A stretch of 64,000 bases of DNA from JACKFB01 sp041389525 (lineage in GTDB: Bacteria > Myxococcota_A > UBA9042 > PHBI01 > JACKFB01): assembly GCA_041389525.1 (NCBI GenBank), contig JAWKRR010000011.1, positions 81,534-145,533 of the forward strand, written 5' to 3'. Numbering within the stretch: position 1 is the first letter of the stretch; every line of letters starts with the position of its first letter. Made by a program: the position numbers and the translations under genes. The notes beneath the pieces were generated by a model. The model did not search any database, was not told where the DNA came from, and saw nothing but the letters and a program-made list of their open reading frames with translations. This document shows positions 54,783-63,437 of the stretch, piece by piece.

Positions 54783-57700
54783 ATGCCACTCCGACCTCTT
54801 CGACCACTGTCCGCCGCGCTGCTGCTCGTTTTGGCAGGGTGCGCGCACGACGCGCCGGTTCGCGGCGCGCCATCCTCAGGCGGCGAGACCGCCACGCACG
54901 GAGGGAAGAGCGGCGCCGCCTGCCCGGCCACGGCTCAGAGCGCCGGCGTCCCCGGCACCAAGCCCGAGCACCTGCGCGTCGAGACCTGGGAGCGCCTGCT
55001 GGGCGACGCCGCGCTGGACGAGGTGTTGCTCACCGAAGCGGGCGTCCGCGCGCACAACGCGGCGACGCTGCGCGACGACCTCGGCCGCACCGACGTCCTC
55101 AGCGCGGTCAGCCCGGAGTCGCTGCACTCGCGCCTGACCGAGCGGCTCGACGCCATCCGCGCCCGCGCTGAGTCCGGCGATTACCTGGGCCCCAAGGGCG
55201 CCAAGCTGACGCCGGCCGAGCTCAACGCGCTGCGCCCGCCCGAGCGCTGGCCGGCCATCGCGCCCCAGTGGCACAAGGCCCAGGCGCTGATCCCCGTCCG
55301 CTGCACGCCGCGGGCCGAGGGCCTCTTCCGGGCGCCGGTCGACCCCCGCTTCGACCGCAACAACTGCAGCTCCATCCATCCCGGCGAGGTGGTGCGCGTG
55401 CTCGGCACCTGGCCCGGCGGCCTGATGCTGGCGGACACCCCTTACACTCAGGGGTGGATCTCGAGCGACGCCGCGCTCTCCGCACCGCTGGACCGAGCGA
55501 CGGCAGCCCGAGATCTGACTCGCCCCACCCAGCCCCTGACCCGCCGCACCATCCTCCGCAGAGCCTTCGAGCTGCTGGGCACGCCCTATGGCTGGGGCGG
55601 CCAGAACGGCGGCCTGGACTGCTCGCGTTACCTGATGAGCGTGTTCGAGAGCGTCGGCCTGGATCTGCCGCGCTTCTCGCTGGACCAAGCCAACACAGGG
55701 ACCTTCTCCATCGACCTCAGCCCGGTCGAGTCCGAGCGCGACCGCCTCTTTCTCATCGACGCGGCCGCCAAACGCGGTGTCGTGCTGCTGTATATGCCCG
55801 GACACATCATGCTGTATCTGGGGAGAGACGCGTCAGGCACGCCCATGGTGCTGCACAGCTTCGCGGAGTACCTCGTCCCTTGTGGCGACAAGGGCGAGAC
55901 GCTGTTCACGAACGAGGGCGTGACGGTCTCGAATCTCGAGCTAGGCCGCGGCAGCTCGCGCACGGCCTTCATCCAGCGCATCACCCGGGCGGTCGTGATC
56001 GGCGGCACGCCTGGCCCCGAGCTTGCGGGCGCGGCCACGCTGCGCGACGCGGCCCCCAGCACGGCGCCGCGGGCCTGCGACGACGGCGCTGAGACCTCGA
56101 TCCGCTTCTCGCCACGCACTCCCAACGCGTCGCAGCCCTTGCGGATCATGGTCTCGAGCTATCGCGAGCTGGGCCCGGCGGGGCTGACGCTGACGACGCC
56201 GCGCGGAGAGACGCTCACGCCGAAGCTGCGGCGCCTGGGCGGCCCGCCCTGGACTTGGGTGGCGACCATCGACCAGCCGAAGACCGGCGACTGGAGCGCG
56301 GTGTTCGGCGATGGCGAGGACGTCTGGGCCTGCGCGCGCTTCGACGTGGTCCGCCAAGCCCGCGACCGGCTCACCTGTCGAAACGGGCCGAACCCCGAGA
56401 CGGAGTTCGCCGGCGACCCCTCGGAGCTCGAGCCCGTCTGGCGCCCCAACCGCGCGTGGGGCCCGCGAACCGAGGCGCTCTTCGCGGCCTTCGTCGAGTC
56501 GCTCTTCGACTACCCGCTGGACGAGGACCTCACCTGGCCAAATCTGTCGGTCTTGCTGCGCGATTCGGAGCGCAACCTCTTCTTCAATCACTTCGGCCGT
56601 GACGAGGAGTCGGACCTGCGCTTTCAGCCCGACTGCGCCGACCTGCCCTACTTCCTGCGCGCGTACTACGCCTGGAAGATGGGGCTGCCCTTCGCGTTTC
56701 GGAGCTGCGGGCGCGGGACCTCGACGCGGGCGCCGGGGTGCGGGCAGCTCTCGTCGAACGCCGAGCCCTGCGACGGGAATAACGGCGTGCAGGCCTTCGA
56801 GCGCTTCATCCGCCGCAGCGTCGCCAGCGGTGTGCACTCCGGCCACGGGCGGACGGGCCCCGACCAGGACTCGACGGACTACTACCCCGTGCCGATGAAT
56901 CGCCTCGCCATGCGACCCGGCACCATCTACGCCGACCCCTACGGGCACGTGATGATCGTCGCGCGCTGGGTGCCCCAGGGGACCAACCAGTACGGCGTTC
57001 TGCTCGCCGCGGACGCGCAGCCCGACGGGACGATCGGCCGGCGGCGCTTCTGGCGCGGGACCTTCCTCTTCGACCCCGACACCTCGGCGAACGGGCCGGG
57101 GTTCAAGGCGTTCCGGCCGGTGCGCTGGCGCGGTGACGAGGAGCCGAGCACCCTGCCGAATCGCGCGCTGGCCGAGGGCGTAGGCGGCTTCGTGCCCTTC
57201 AGCATGGAGCAGTACGAGGGCACGGTCGACGACTTCTACGACCGGATGGACGCGCTGATCAATCCGCGGCCGCTGGACGCGCAGGCGCTGCAGACCACGC
57301 TGGTCGAGGCGTTGGACGAGAGCCTGCAGCGGCGGGTGAACTCGGTGCAGAACGGCGAGGACTATAAGAAGGGGCACCGCGGCGTCATCGCGATGCCTGA
57401 CGGCTACTCGATCTTTGAGACCCAGGGCGCCTGGGAGGACTTCTCGACGCCGTCGCGGGACATGCGGCTGCTGATCGCCATCGACACGGTGCTGGGCTTC
57501 GCGGACGCGGTGGCGCGCAGGCCGGCGAGCTATGGCGTGACGCCGGGGGCGCAGGCGGACCAGGAGGTGGCCGCGCTGCGGGAGCACCTCGCGCGGGAGC
57601 TCGAGGCGCACAGCCTGACCTACATCCGCAGCGACGGGTCGCCGTGGAAGCTGACCCTGGCCGAGGTGGTGCGGCGCGCGCCGGCCTTCGAGATGGCGTA

Positions 57701-57851
57701 CAACCCGAATGATTGTGCGGAGTTGCGCTGGGGCGCCGAGGAGGGGTCGGCGGAGGCGGCGACCTGTGTGGGCCGCGCGCCGAGCGAGCACCGTCGGAAG
57801 ATGGAGCGCTACCGAGACTGGTTCGCGCAGCGCAAACGCCCGGCGCGCTGA
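54783..57851 (+). CDS. Large lipoprotein with SH3-like and NlpC/P60 peptidase domains plus unknown C-terminal half
   Basis: A 1,022-residue lipoprotein (lipobox LLVLAGC at ~20). Residues ~170-240 look like a bacterial SH3 domain (NCSSIHPGEVVRVLGTW...TQGWISSD). Residues ~262-410 are NlpC/P60: ELLGTPYGWGGQNGGLDCSRY with Cys280, PGHIMLYLG with His341, and HSFAEYLV. NlpC/P60 enzymes cut peptidoglycan stem peptides. The C-terminal ~550 residues are unfamiliar. They include NLFFNHFGRDEESDLRF, LPYFLRAYYAWKMGLPFAFRSC and GTIYADPYGHVMIVARW, where a Cys followed much later by GHVMIV suggests a second papain-like domain. The ATG is set by the signal peptide. It converges on the M23 gene with a 16-nt gap. 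Confidence 0.82.
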   Translation: MPLRPLRPLSAALLLVLAGCAHDAPVRGAPSSGGETATHGGKSGAACPATAQSAGVPGTKPEHLRVETWERLLGDAALDEVLLTEAGVRAHNAATLRDDLGRTDVLSAVSPESLHSRLTERLDAIRARAESGDYLGPKGAKLTPAELNALRPPERWPAIAPQWHKAQALIPVRCTPRAEGLFRAPVDPRFDRNNCSSIHPGEVVRVLGTWPGGLMLADTPYTQGWISSDAALSAPLDRATAARDLTRPTQPLTRRTILRRAFELLGTPYGWGGQNGGLDCSRYLMSVFESVGLDLPRFSLDQANTGTFSIDLSPVESERDRLFLIDAAAKRGVVLLYMPGHIMLYLGRDASGTPMVLHSFAEYLVPCGDKGETLFTNEGVTVSNLELGRGSSRTAFIQRITRAVVIGGTPGPELAGAATLRDAAPSTAPRACDDGAETSIRFSPRTPNASQPLRIMVSSYRELGPAGLTLTTPRGETLTPKLRRLGGPPWTWVATIDQPKTGDWSAVFGDGEDVWACARFDVVRQARDRLTCRNGPNPETEFAGDPSELEPVWRPNRAWGPRTEALFAAFVESLFDYPLDEDLTWPNLSVLLRDSERNLFFNHFGRDEESDLRFQPDCADLPYFLRAYYAWKMGLPFAFRSCGRGTSTRAPGCGQLSSNAEPCDGNNGVQAFERFIRRSVASGVHSGHGRTGPDQDSTDYYPVPMNRLAMRPGTIYADPYGHVMIVARWVPQGTNQYGVLLAADAQPDGTIGRRRFWRGTFLFDPDTSANGPGFKAFRPVRWRGDEEPSTLPNRALAEGVGGFVPFSMEQYEGTVDDFYDRMDALINPRPLDAQALQTTLVEALDESLQRRVNSVQNGEDYKKGHRGVIAMPDGYSIFETQGAWEDFSTPSRDMRLLIAIDTVLGFADAVARRPASYGVTPGAQADQEVAALREHLARELEAHSLTYIRSDGSPWKLTLAEVVRRAPAFEMAYNPNDCAELRWGAEEGSAEAATCVGRAPSEHRRKMERYRDWFAQRKRPAR

Positions 57852-57867
57852 GCCGCGCAGGGGGCGA

Positions 57868-58827
57868 TCAGAGCTCGTCCGCGTAGGCGACGCCGTCCCA
57901 GTCGGCGGCGGCGAAGGGCAGATCGAGGCGAGGCGTGCGCGGGGTCGGCGCGTCGACCAGCGCCGGGTGCTCGGCGAAGAGGAAGCCCTGAAGGGTGCGG
58001 GCGATGGAGAGCTCCGCGGCGAGCTGGTCGGGGTCGTCGATCGCCTCGAGGCGGGCTTTGAGCGAGGGCTCGCGGCAGTGGGCGATGGCGGCGCGCAGGC
58101 GGGACGCGACGAAAGGGTTTGGCGGCGCTTCGTCGATGGGCTCGCCGCGGTCGGGGACCGGGCGATTTCCAGCGCGCCACAGCGGGATCTCGTCGGGGGT
58201 CGCGAAGGGGCACACGGCCACGCCGTCGAGCAAGACCGTGTAGTGCAAGTGCGGTGCGAGCCACGGGAAGAAGAGGATGCCGTCCACGCCGGACATGCCG
58301 GAGAGGGCGACGGGTTCGGCGCGGGCGACGCGCTGGCCGGGGCGGACGAGGGCGCGGCTGAGGTGGTTGGACATCGTCAGCAAGCTGCCGCCGTGGTCGA
58401 TGCAGACCTTGAGGCCGCCGCGCTGCATGTCGGTGCGGACGCTGCGCACGGTGCCAGCAGCGGCAGCGACGACCACGGTGCCGGGCGGGACCGCGAAATC
58501 GGTGCCGACGTGGCCGTCGTAGGACATGCGTTTGCCGCGGTAGTCGCGGGCGTAGGTGGAGCGCACGCTGTAGCCCTCGCCGGGGGGACCGGGCGCGCGA
58601 TTCGATAGCTGCGATATGACGATTCGACGATCTGCGCGGCGTCGACCCAGCCACAGCGGGACGGCGAGCCGGGGCATGAGGATGGCGAGCGACGACGGGC
58701 CGAAGCGGGTGGGCGGGGCGAGGCGGTCGCCGGCGATGGCCGTCCAGCATTGGCGCAGCGCGGGGAGCAGGGGCGAGAGGCCGAAGACCTCCCACGGGCG
58801 GAGGCGGCGGTCAGGGGGGCTTGGCAC
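57868..58827 (-). CDS. M23-family (LytM-like) metallopeptidase
   Basis: A 319-residue protein with a LytM domain at residues ~90-215: GHVGTDFAVPPGT carries the HxxxD zinc ligands and HLHYTV the HxH ligands; TMSNHL and PGQRVARAEPVALSG also match. M23 enzymes cut peptide crosslinks of peptidoglycan. No convincing signal peptide is present, so its location is unclear. The C-terminal ~100 residues, rich in Arg and Glu, are unknown. GTG 58827 has GGAG 6 nt upstream; earlier in-frame ATG 58974 would overlap the divergent gene's promoter. Confidence 0.85.
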   Translation of the reverse strand: MPSPPDRRLRPWEVFGLSPLLPALRQCWTAIAGDRLAPPTRFGPSSLAILMPRLAVPLWLGRRRADRRIVISQLSNRAPGPPGEGYSVRSTYARDYRGKRMSYDGHVGTDFAVPPGTVVVAAAAGTVRSVRTDMQRGGLKVCIDHGGSLLTMSNHLSRALVRPGQRVARAEPVALSGMSGVDGILFFPWLAPHLHYTVLLDGVAVCPFATPDEIPLWRAGNRPVPDRGEPIDEAPPNPFVASRLRAAIAHCREPSLKARLEAIDDPDQLAAELSIARTLQGFLFAEHPALVDAPTPRTPRLDLPFAAADWDGVAYADEL

Positions 58828-58925
58828 GGGGTTCTCCGGGGGAGCGGCGCCAGGGGGTCGAGCGGGAGCGGGGATGATGGAGCGGCGGCGGAGCGCGCGA
58901 CAAGGGTTTCCGTGATCGGTGCGGC

Positions 58926-58954
58926 TTGAGGCGAGACGCGAGCGGTGGCAGGCT
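58926..58954 (+). promoter_or_regulatory. Candidate leaderless promoter of the Cys-rich lipoprotein gene
   Basis: TTGAGG (58926-58931), 17 bp, CAGGCT (58949-58954), 7 nt, ATG 58962. The geometry puts the transcription start at or within 1 nt of the start codon. Confidence 0.5.
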
Positions 58955-58961
58955 CGGATCC

Positions 58962-61900
58962 ATGAAGACCACATCCTTGCGCGCGCGGGTTCTTGTGCTG
59001 GCGACTGGACTGGTCGCGGCAGGCTTTGGCGGCTGCATCAGCGTGGAGCGGAAGCCGCCGGGCGAGTTCGACGCCTCCGGTGACCTGCCGTCCGACGGCG
59101 CGGGCGACCTGTCGGGGGACTTCGGCGTCGACGCCGCGGACACCGACGGGACGGACGCGGCGGACGACGGCGCGAGCGAAGTGGACGGCGCCGACGGGAG
59201 CACCGACATCGGGCACGACGGCGACGGCGACGCGGACGCCCTGGGCGACGTGGACGGAGACACGGAGACCGACGCCAGCCCCGACGCGGACGTGGAGGTC
59301 GACGGAGACGCCGAGATCGACGGCGGCGCGAAGTGCGACCCCTTCGATCTGACCTCTTGTGACGACGAGAACCCGTGTACTCGAGACCAGTGCGACTCGA
59401 CCCTCGGCTGCCTGCACATCCCGGACAACGCGCTGCCCTGCGACGACGGCACCCCCTGTACCGTCGGTGACACATGCCAAGATGGGACCTGCACGGGGGG
59501 CGACGAGCCCGACTGCGACGACGGGAACGCGTGCACGGACGACTACTGCGAAGAAGGCAGCGGCGAGTGCATGCACGAGCCGATCGGGGACGTGGAGTGC
59601 GACTTCGACGGCCCGTGCTCCGAGTCGGTGGGCGTGTGCGTCAAGGGTGAGTGCGTGGGGGTGCCGGTCACCTGCCCGGCGAACGGTGACCCGTGCAAGT
59701 CGAACGTCTGCCAGCCCGGCTCGGGCTGCGTGGTCAAGAACCTCAACGGGACGCCGTGCGATGATGGCGATCCCTGCACGAGCGGGGATTCGTGCGCGGC
59801 GGGGGTTTGCAAGGGGAAGGCTGGGACCTGCAACGACGCCAACCCGTGCACGCTGGACACCTGCGACCCGGGCAACGGCAAGTGCTCGAACACCCCTGAC
59901 AACGGCGCGACGTGCACGGCCGCGGCGGGTTGCGACAGCGTGGGCATCTGCAGCGGCTCGACCTGTGTCGCCACGGCGGCGTGCGACTGCGCGGGCGACG
60001 GGGACTGCGACGACGGCAACGAGTGCACTGTCGGCGTCTGCAAGTCCGGGACCTGCGAGTACCAGGACGTGGCCGGCGCGTGCGATGACGGCGACGCCTG
60101 CACCATCGACGACGAGTGTGTCTCGGGCGTGTGTACGGCGGCGCTGCAGCTGTCCTGCGACGACGGCAACGAGTGCACCAGCGACGCGTGCAACTCGGCG
60201 AGCGGTTGCGACTACACGCTCAACCCCGTCCCGTGTGACGACGACAACGAGTGCACGGTGGGCGAGACCTGCCAGGCCGGCGCGGGCGCGAGCGTGGGGG
60301 TGTGCAAGGGCGGCACGGCGCGCGCATGCGACGACGGGGACGAATGCACCACCGACGGGTGCGACCCGGCCGCCGGTTGCTTGCGTCAGGCCGTGGTCGA
60401 CGCGTGCGGGCCGGCCAGCGCCGACACGTGCTCGGTGACGCTCTGCCAACCGACCGCGGGCAGCGCGAAGACCTGCACGCAGCTTGGTTGGTCGCCAGGT
60501 CTTGGCAGCCCCGATGTGTGTGGCGCCAGCGAAGTCCCGGCGTGTTCCGGCCTCAAGACCTTCGCGCAGGCCAAGGCGATCTGCGAGGCCGCCGGCGCGC
60601 GGCTCTGCACGTGGACCGAGGTGACCGGGAACGAGGCCGCGCAGAGCGGCTGCAACTACGACGCTGAGCGGGTCTGGACCTCGACCGCGTGCGGGACCAA
60701 CTCCGCGCTGACCCAGGCCGGCGGCTCGTCCGGATTCGCGCAGGTCATGTCGCAGTGCACACTGAAGGCGGCGACGGCGTACGTGCGCTGCTGCGCCGAC
60801 GCGAGCGCCGGGGCCCAGCTGCCGATGTGCACGCAGACCGTCAAGCCGGGCCCTTGCGACGACGGGGACGCGTGCACTCTGAACGATCGTTGCCAGCCGG
60901 GTGGGTGTGTAGGCGACGCGCTGAACTGCTCTGGATTGGACTCGGCGTGTTCGACGGGGAGCTGCGTGGGCGGCGCCTGCCAGAAGACGATCCTGAGCGG
61001 GGCGCCGTGCAGCACCACCGACATGTGTATCGTCGCCGCCACGTGTGACGAGACCGGCACGTGCACGGGCAGCTACGACGGCCAGAAGCCGGGCTGCAGC
61101 TGCAAGGCTCCGCTGTGCCCAGGCGCAGGGACGGCGTGCTCGGAGAGCGACATCAGCGAGGGGTGTAAGAGCTACTACAAGGACGTGGACGGCGACGGGC
61201 ACGGCGACCCGAACCAGCCCGCGTGCTCGTGCTCAGCGATCGGCAAGTACACCGCGACGGTCGCCGACGATTGCAACGATGCGGAGGGCGCCGCGTGGAC
61301 GAACGCCACCGAGCGCTGCGACGGCGTCGACAACAACTGCAACGGCCAGACCGACGAGACGTTCACTACGCTTGGGAAGGCCTGCGACGGCGACGACAGC
61401 GACCTGTGCACCAACGGTACGACCAAGTGCGCCACGGCGGGCACGGGCACGACCTGCGTCGAGACTGGAGCCGGCATCGCGGAGGAGTGCAACGGCGTCG
61501 ACGACGACTGCGATGGGAAGACCGACGAGGGCTTCGTGACCGTCGCGGGTAAGCCGGTCGGGGCCGCGTGTGATGGCGCTGACACCGACAAGTGCCTCGA
61601 CGACATCGTCATCTGCCAAGGGGGCGCCGCGGTCTGCTCGGTCGGCGACAACACGGTCGAGGTCTGCGACAGCGGCTTCGACGACGACTGCGATGGGGTG
61701 ACCGACGAGGAAGGCGCCGTCGGATGCAAGCTGTACTACCTGGACTCGGACGGCGACGGATTCGGGAACAGCGGGCTGTGCTTGTGCGCGAAGGACGGCG
61801 ACTACACGGCGCTCATGTCCAGCGACTGCGATGACAACGACGGCGACGTGTTCCCCAGCCAGGCCAAGTACTTCGGGGTGCCGCGCATGAATCCGGGGTT

Positions 61901-62099
61901 TCAGCCCGCGTTCGACTACAACTGCGACGGGATCGAGACCAAGCAGTACGAGACCAAAGGCAGCAGCGTCCTTCTCAGCTGCAAGCTCGGATGGGCCGAC
62001 TCCATCCCGGAGTGCGGCGAGAAGGGCACCTACGTCACGGCGTGTACGATCGGGGTGTTCATCGACACCGACAAGGAGCGCGTGCAGGGCTGCCGCTGA
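58962..62099 (+). CDS. Cys/Asp-rich lipoprotein with DDGxxCT modules and MopE motifs
   Basis: A 1,045-residue lipoprotein (GFGGC lipobox). Residues ~30-120 are an almost pure Asp/Gly/Ala linker (DGDGDADALGDVDGDTE). Then ~12 modules of the form CDDG.PCT.GD.C..G.C.G cover residues ~125-510. A different domain follows at ~530-620 (FAQAKAICEAAGARLCTWTEV...VWTSTACGT...YVRCCAD), which resembles eukaryotic-like Cys-paired C-type-lectin or DUF7495-style folds; I cannot name it surely. Near the C-terminus are MopE-type motifs (CDGVDNNCNGQTDE, CNGVDDDCDGKTDE) and YYLDSDGDGFGN loops. It shares motif types with the two giants but not their architecture. Function unknown, presumably surface-exposed. Confidence 0.8.
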   Translation: MKTTSLRARVLVLATGLVAAGFGGCISVERKPPGEFDASGDLPSDGAGDLSGDFGVDAADTDGTDAADDGASEVDGADGSTDIGHDGDGDADALGDVDGDTETDASPDADVEVDGDAEIDGGAKCDPFDLTSCDDENPCTRDQCDSTLGCLHIPDNALPCDDGTPCTVGDTCQDGTCTGGDEPDCDDGNACTDDYCEEGSGECMHEPIGDVECDFDGPCSESVGVCVKGECVGVPVTCPANGDPCKSNVCQPGSGCVVKNLNGTPCDDGDPCTSGDSCAAGVCKGKAGTCNDANPCTLDTCDPGNGKCSNTPDNGATCTAAAGCDSVGICSGSTCVATAACDCAGDGDCDDGNECTVGVCKSGTCEYQDVAGACDDGDACTIDDECVSGVCTAALQLSCDDGNECTSDACNSASGCDYTLNPVPCDDDNECTVGETCQAGAGASVGVCKGGTARACDDGDECTTDGCDPAAGCLRQAVVDACGPASADTCSVTLCQPTAGSAKTCTQLGWSPGLGSPDVCGASEVPACSGLKTFAQAKAICEAAGARLCTWTEVTGNEAAQSGCNYDAERVWTSTACGTNSALTQAGGSSGFAQVMSQCTLKAATAYVRCCADASAGAQLPMCTQTVKPGPCDDGDACTLNDRCQPGGCVGDALNCSGLDSACSTGSCVGGACQKTILSGAPCSTTDMCIVAATCDETGTCTGSYDGQKPGCSCKAPLCPGAGTACSESDISEGCKSYYKDVDGDGHGDPNQPACSCSAIGKYTATVADDCNDAEGAAWTNATERCDGVDNNCNGQTDETFTTLGKACDGDDSDLCTNGTTKCATAGTGTTCVETGAGIAEECNGVDDDCDGKTDEGFVTVAGKPVGAACDGADTDKCLDDIVICQGGAAVCSVGDNTVEVCDSGFDDDCDGVTDEEGAVGCKLYYLDSDGDGFGNSGLCLCAKDGDYTALMSSDCDDNDGDVFPSQAKYFGVPRMNPGFQPAFDYNCDGIETKQYETKGSSVLLSCKLGWADSIPECGEKGTYVTACTIGVFIDTDKERVQGCR

Positions 62100-62132
62100 G
62101 GACGGGGCCCGCGAGGGCGCGCCGCGCCGCCC

Positions 62133-62486
62133 TCACTTCTTGCGGCGTGCGGCAGGCGCCTTGGGCGGCAGCGAGCGCGTGTGCTCCAGCGCGAGCCTCA
62201 CCCAACTCTCCAGCGCCTCATCGGACGCGAAGCCCTCGGGCGCGACGTACACGAAGCCGGTCATCTTCCGGCCCGTGAAGTCCATCGGCCGCGCGTGCGG
62301 CCGGGCGAGGGCCTGGGCGTGTCGCTCCGCCCCCACGCGCACCATCATCTGCTCACCTACGACGCCCACCGTCATGTGCCCCGCCACCATGAAGGCGAGG
62401 CCGCCGAACATCCGCTTCTCCGCGACGCCGTCGACCTCCTCAAAGGCGGTGCGCAGTCGCTCGGCAAGCCCCTCGTCGTACGCCAT
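62133..62486 (-). CDS. TfoX N-terminal-domain protein
   Basis: A 117-residue single TfoX-N domain: LRTAFEEVDGVAEKRMFGGLAFMVAGHMTVGVVGEQMMVRVG and MDFTGRKMTGFVYV are typical. TfoX/Sxy regulates competence in gamma-proteobacteria, but stand-alone TfoX-N proteins are widespread and mostly uncharacterised. The C-terminus is Lys/Arg-rich. ATG 62486 has GGAG 7 nt upstream. It starts 25 nt after the lipoprotein gene on the same strand. Confidence 0.87.
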   Translation of the reverse strand: MAYDEGLAERLRTAFEEVDGVAEKRMFGGLAFMVAGHMTVGVVGEQMMVRVGAERHAQALARPHARPMDFTGRKMTGFVYVAPEGFASDEALESWVRLALEHTRSLPPKAPAARRKK

Positions 62487-62511
62487 CTGCTCGCTCCGAG
62501 TCGCCCGCCGC

Positions 62512-63336
62512 TCACTTGGCCGTGATGAACCCGAGCCGGTGGACGATGAAAGTGTAGGTGCGACCTGCGTTCTTCGCGGTCGCCTCGATCGTGTTCTCGT
62601 CCACGCGGAAGAAGCTCAGCGTGAGCGTCTTGTCCTGCGGCGTCGTCAGCACGTAGCGCCCGCTCTCCGGCACGGGGTCACGCCAACGCACGCCCACGGA
62701 CTGGATGGCGAGGTCCCAGCGCCCGGTCGCGCTGGTCCACCCGCGGGCGCCGTCGATGCGTATGCCGGCCGCGATGCCGCTGGCGGGCTCCAGCAGCGAC
62801 TGCGTCAGCTCGCCGTCGCCCGTGAACTCGCGACCATCGACGGTCCACGCGGCGTCATACACCACGTGGCGGGTCGCGGCCCCCAGATCCCAGGTCACCG
62901 TGGCTGTGCCGTCGACCTGCGCCCGCTCATTGCGGAACCCGGTCCACTGGTGCTTCACCACGATGAGACCCGGGGTGGCGCTCTCCACGGTCCACTGGAT
63001 CTCGCCGGCGTAGGTGCGCCCCTGGAAGGTGCAGAAGTCACCGAGACTGCCGAAGTTCACGGTGACGCGGCCGGGCGCCACGGTGATCTCGGAGCAGGGC
63101 ACCTGGCTCTTCGCGAACTCAGCCAGCGTCTGCGCGGCGCGCTCGATGCCCTCACCGATGGTGAAATCCGTCGACAGCTCCACGGTAGCGCCGACCAGCT
63201 CGCCCGCCTCGGTGGCCAGCTTGACCTCTTCCACCGCGATCCGAGCTTCCTGCTGCGTCAGCGGCTCACACCCCGCGGTGAGCGTCACGACGGCGAGCAA
63301 CCAACTTGCGGCACCAGTCCAGTTCGGTCGATTCAT
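62512..63336 (-). CDS. Lipoprotein of unknown function
   Basis: A 274-residue lipoprotein with signal peptide and lipobox LTAGC near residue 23. The mature part starts with a helix (TQQEARIAVEEVKLATEAGELV) followed by mainly beta-rich sequence (GEIQWTVES, ATVTWDLGAATRHVVYDAAWTVDG). No catalytic motif is seen and I do not recognise the family. ATG 63336 has GGAG 6 nt upstream. It is probably cotranscribed with the TfoX-N gene. Confidence 0.75.
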   Translation of the reverse strand: MNRPNWTGAASWLLAVVTLTAGCEPLTQQEARIAVEEVKLATEAGELVGATVELSTDFTIGEGIERAAQTLAEFAKSQVPCSEITVAPGRVTVNFGSLGDFCTFQGRTYAGEIQWTVESATPGLIVVKHQWTGFRNERAQVDGTATVTWDLGAATRHVVYDAAWTVDGREFTGDGELTQSLLEPASGIAAGIRIDGARGWTSATGRWDLAIQSVGVRWRDPVPESGRYVLTTPQDKTLTLSFFRVDENTIEATAKNAGRTYTFIVHRLGFITAK

Positions 63337-63400
63337 CGGCGACTCCGCGCGGCCCGAGGTCAGCGCAGTATAGCGTCGCAGCCGGGCGACCGCACGACCC

Positions 63401-63429
63401 GTGACCCTCAGCGCTGTGCGCCGTATGCT
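63401..63429 (+). promoter_or_regulatory. Candidate leaderless promoter of the molybdopterin oxidoreductase gene
   Basis: GTGACC (63401-63406), 17 bp, TATGCT (63424-63429), 8 nt, ATG 63438. No ribosome binding site precedes the ATG. Confidence 0.5.
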
Positions 63430-63437
63430 CTGCGCCC

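Noticed and set aside
58377..61202. A 941-codon minus-strand open frame spanning two genes
   Set aside because: It runs antisense to the Cys-rich lipoprotein and overlaps the M23 gene in another frame; composition is Arg/Ala/Val noise.
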